Source: a virus
IMG/VR virus record: IMGVR_UViG_3300037427_002023
Location: 1 to 25,116 of that record
Strand: one strand, 5' to 3'
Length of the DNA: 25,116 bases
Part shown: piece by piece, positions 24,454-25,116 of the stretch
Position numbering within the stretch: position 1 is the stretch's first letter
Layout of the letters: each line of letters opens with the position of its first letter
The notes under the pieces: model-generated
Seen by the model: the letters and a program-made list of their open reading frames with translations, nothing else
Told to the model about the DNA's origin: nothing
Database searches by the model: none
Position numbers and translations under genes: made by a program

Positions 24454-25116
24454 TTATACAATGTTCATTGTAATTTTTCTATCATTAACATTCACACTAC
24501 CAATCTTAACATTAATAATATCCCCTTTTGCAATTTCTCGGTTCTTTAGTTTTGATTTATGAACTAAACCACTTATACCTTTTTCTAATTCTACAAAGGC
24601 ACCATAAGAAGTTAATTTAGTTACTTTTCCTTCAGTAACCATCATAGGTTTATATTTCTCATCTGCACCATCCCATAAATCAATTTTAGGACCTAACTGA
24701 CTTAATATGATTTTCCTATCAGTAATAATTTCTTTAGTCCAAAATTTAATTTCATCGCCAGGTTTAATACTTTTATCATTTAAAGCATTTTGATATTCTT
24801 CACTTAATTCAGCCTTAGGAATTAACCCAGTTAAACATTCGTCAAATTCAGCAAATACCCCAAACTTAGTAGTACCTGTAACAAAACCAACTTTTTCTTC
24901 TTTAATATTTTCCTTAAGATTTTCAATAGTAGTAGGAATCATTGTTCTTAAATATTCTCTATGAGAAACTACAACAGTGTCTTTTTCTCTAGAGAATGTA
25001 ATTGGCATAACAATTAAATCCTTTCCTACAATAGCATTGAAGTCATGTAATTTATTTAAACCTCCTAATGATCCTGGCATAAAACATTTAATACCTGCAA
25101 CATCTACCCAATAACC
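24454..25116 (-). CDS. Ribosomal-protein-S1-like protein, 5' end beyond window (partial, >=220 aa)
   Basis: The frame is open from the stop at 24454 to the window edge. The 12 codons before the ATG at 25080 read GYWVDVAGIKCF and join smoothly to MPGSLGGLN, matching the S1-domain pattern 'G-x-x-V-x-x-x-G-I-x-x-F-x-P-G-S'. The ATG is therefore internal. Visible domains are the end of one S1 fold (~1-52, ending DTVVVSHREYLR), a second at ~75-140 (KVGFVTGTTKFGVFAEF; ITDRKIILSQ) and a third at ~160-218 (EGKVTKLTSYGAFVELEKG; HKSKL; VNDRKITMNIV). The arrangement and the short spacer LGPKIDLWDG resemble domains 2-3 of bacterial bS1, which bind single-stranded mRNA and help its loading on the 30S subunit. 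A polynucleotide phosphorylase-like or generic S1 RNA-binding protein is less likely. Phage-encoded S1 homologues are known in some aquatic phages. It probably acts in the cytoplasm. Confidence 0.85.
   Translation of the reverse strand, partial: GYWVDVAGIKCFMPGSLGGLNKLHDFNAIVGKDLIVMPITFSREKDTVVVSHREYLRTMIPTTIENLKENIKEEKVGFVTGTTKFGVFAEFDECLTGLIPKAELSEEYQNALNDKSIKPGDEIKFWTKEIITDRKIILSQLGPKIDLWDGADEKYKPMMVTEGKVTKLTSYGAFVELEKGISGLVHKSKLKNREIAKGDIINVKIGSVNVNDRKITMNIV

Noticed and set aside
25078-25080. ATG at 25080 as the true start of the S1-like gene
   Set aside because: Twelve open codons before it complete a recognisable S1 strand, and no leader-like sequence precedes it. The gene is cut by the window edge.

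Overview
The window is a dense, one-directional block of virion-structure genes from a large contractile-tailed (T4-like) bacteriophage. Everything is transcribed from the minus strand, right to left. Gaps between genes range from a 4-nt overlap to 60 nt, and the DNA is strongly AT-rich. No integrase, transposase, tRNA, CRISPR array or host gene is visible. Of the 14 visible start codons, 11 have A/T-rich leaders with no Shine-Dalgarno (SD) sequence. This points to a Bacteroidota host, probably aquatic, since SD-poor leaders are typical there; this is an inference, not a taxonomic assignment.

In transcription order, the right edge holds the 3' part of a gene for a ribosomal-protein-S1-like protein. 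The reading frame stays open to base 25116, and the residues before the apparent Met at 25080 continue an S1 fold, so that Met is internal. After a 42-nt gap containing a perfect 9-bp hairpin comes a 430-aa protein that looks like an amidoligase (COOH-NH2 ligase, glutamine-synthetase-like superfamily) fused to a pentapeptide/beta-helix-like tail. It is the most unexpected gene here.

The baseplate section follows: a 287-aa possible neck/connector protein, a gp25-like wedge protein, a gp6/baseplate-J-like wedge protein, an 89-aa orphan and a 1374-aa multidomain gp7-position wedge protein. Next come a 215-aa fibre-like protein and three large structural proteins of 706, 1293 and 1678 aa with coiled coils, FN3-like and linker segments. 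An 891-aa collagen-like fibre follows, then a 78-aa coiled-coil protein and a 261-aa membrane-anchored protein that resembles a spanin. A new gene begins at base 44 and runs off the left edge.

The layout reads as the baseplate/tail-fibre late operon, with gp25, gp6 and gp7-like genes in T4 order followed by peripheral parts much larger than in T4. The 215-aa and 891-aa proteins share an ungapped N-terminal segment of about 28 residues and nearly identical translation leaders. This suggests a shared baseplate-docking peptide. The S1-like gene, the amidoligase and the hairpin between them are the best candidates for an undescribed subsystem: phage control of translation on SD-less messages, and an ATP-dependent protein or peptide modification encoded with the tail.
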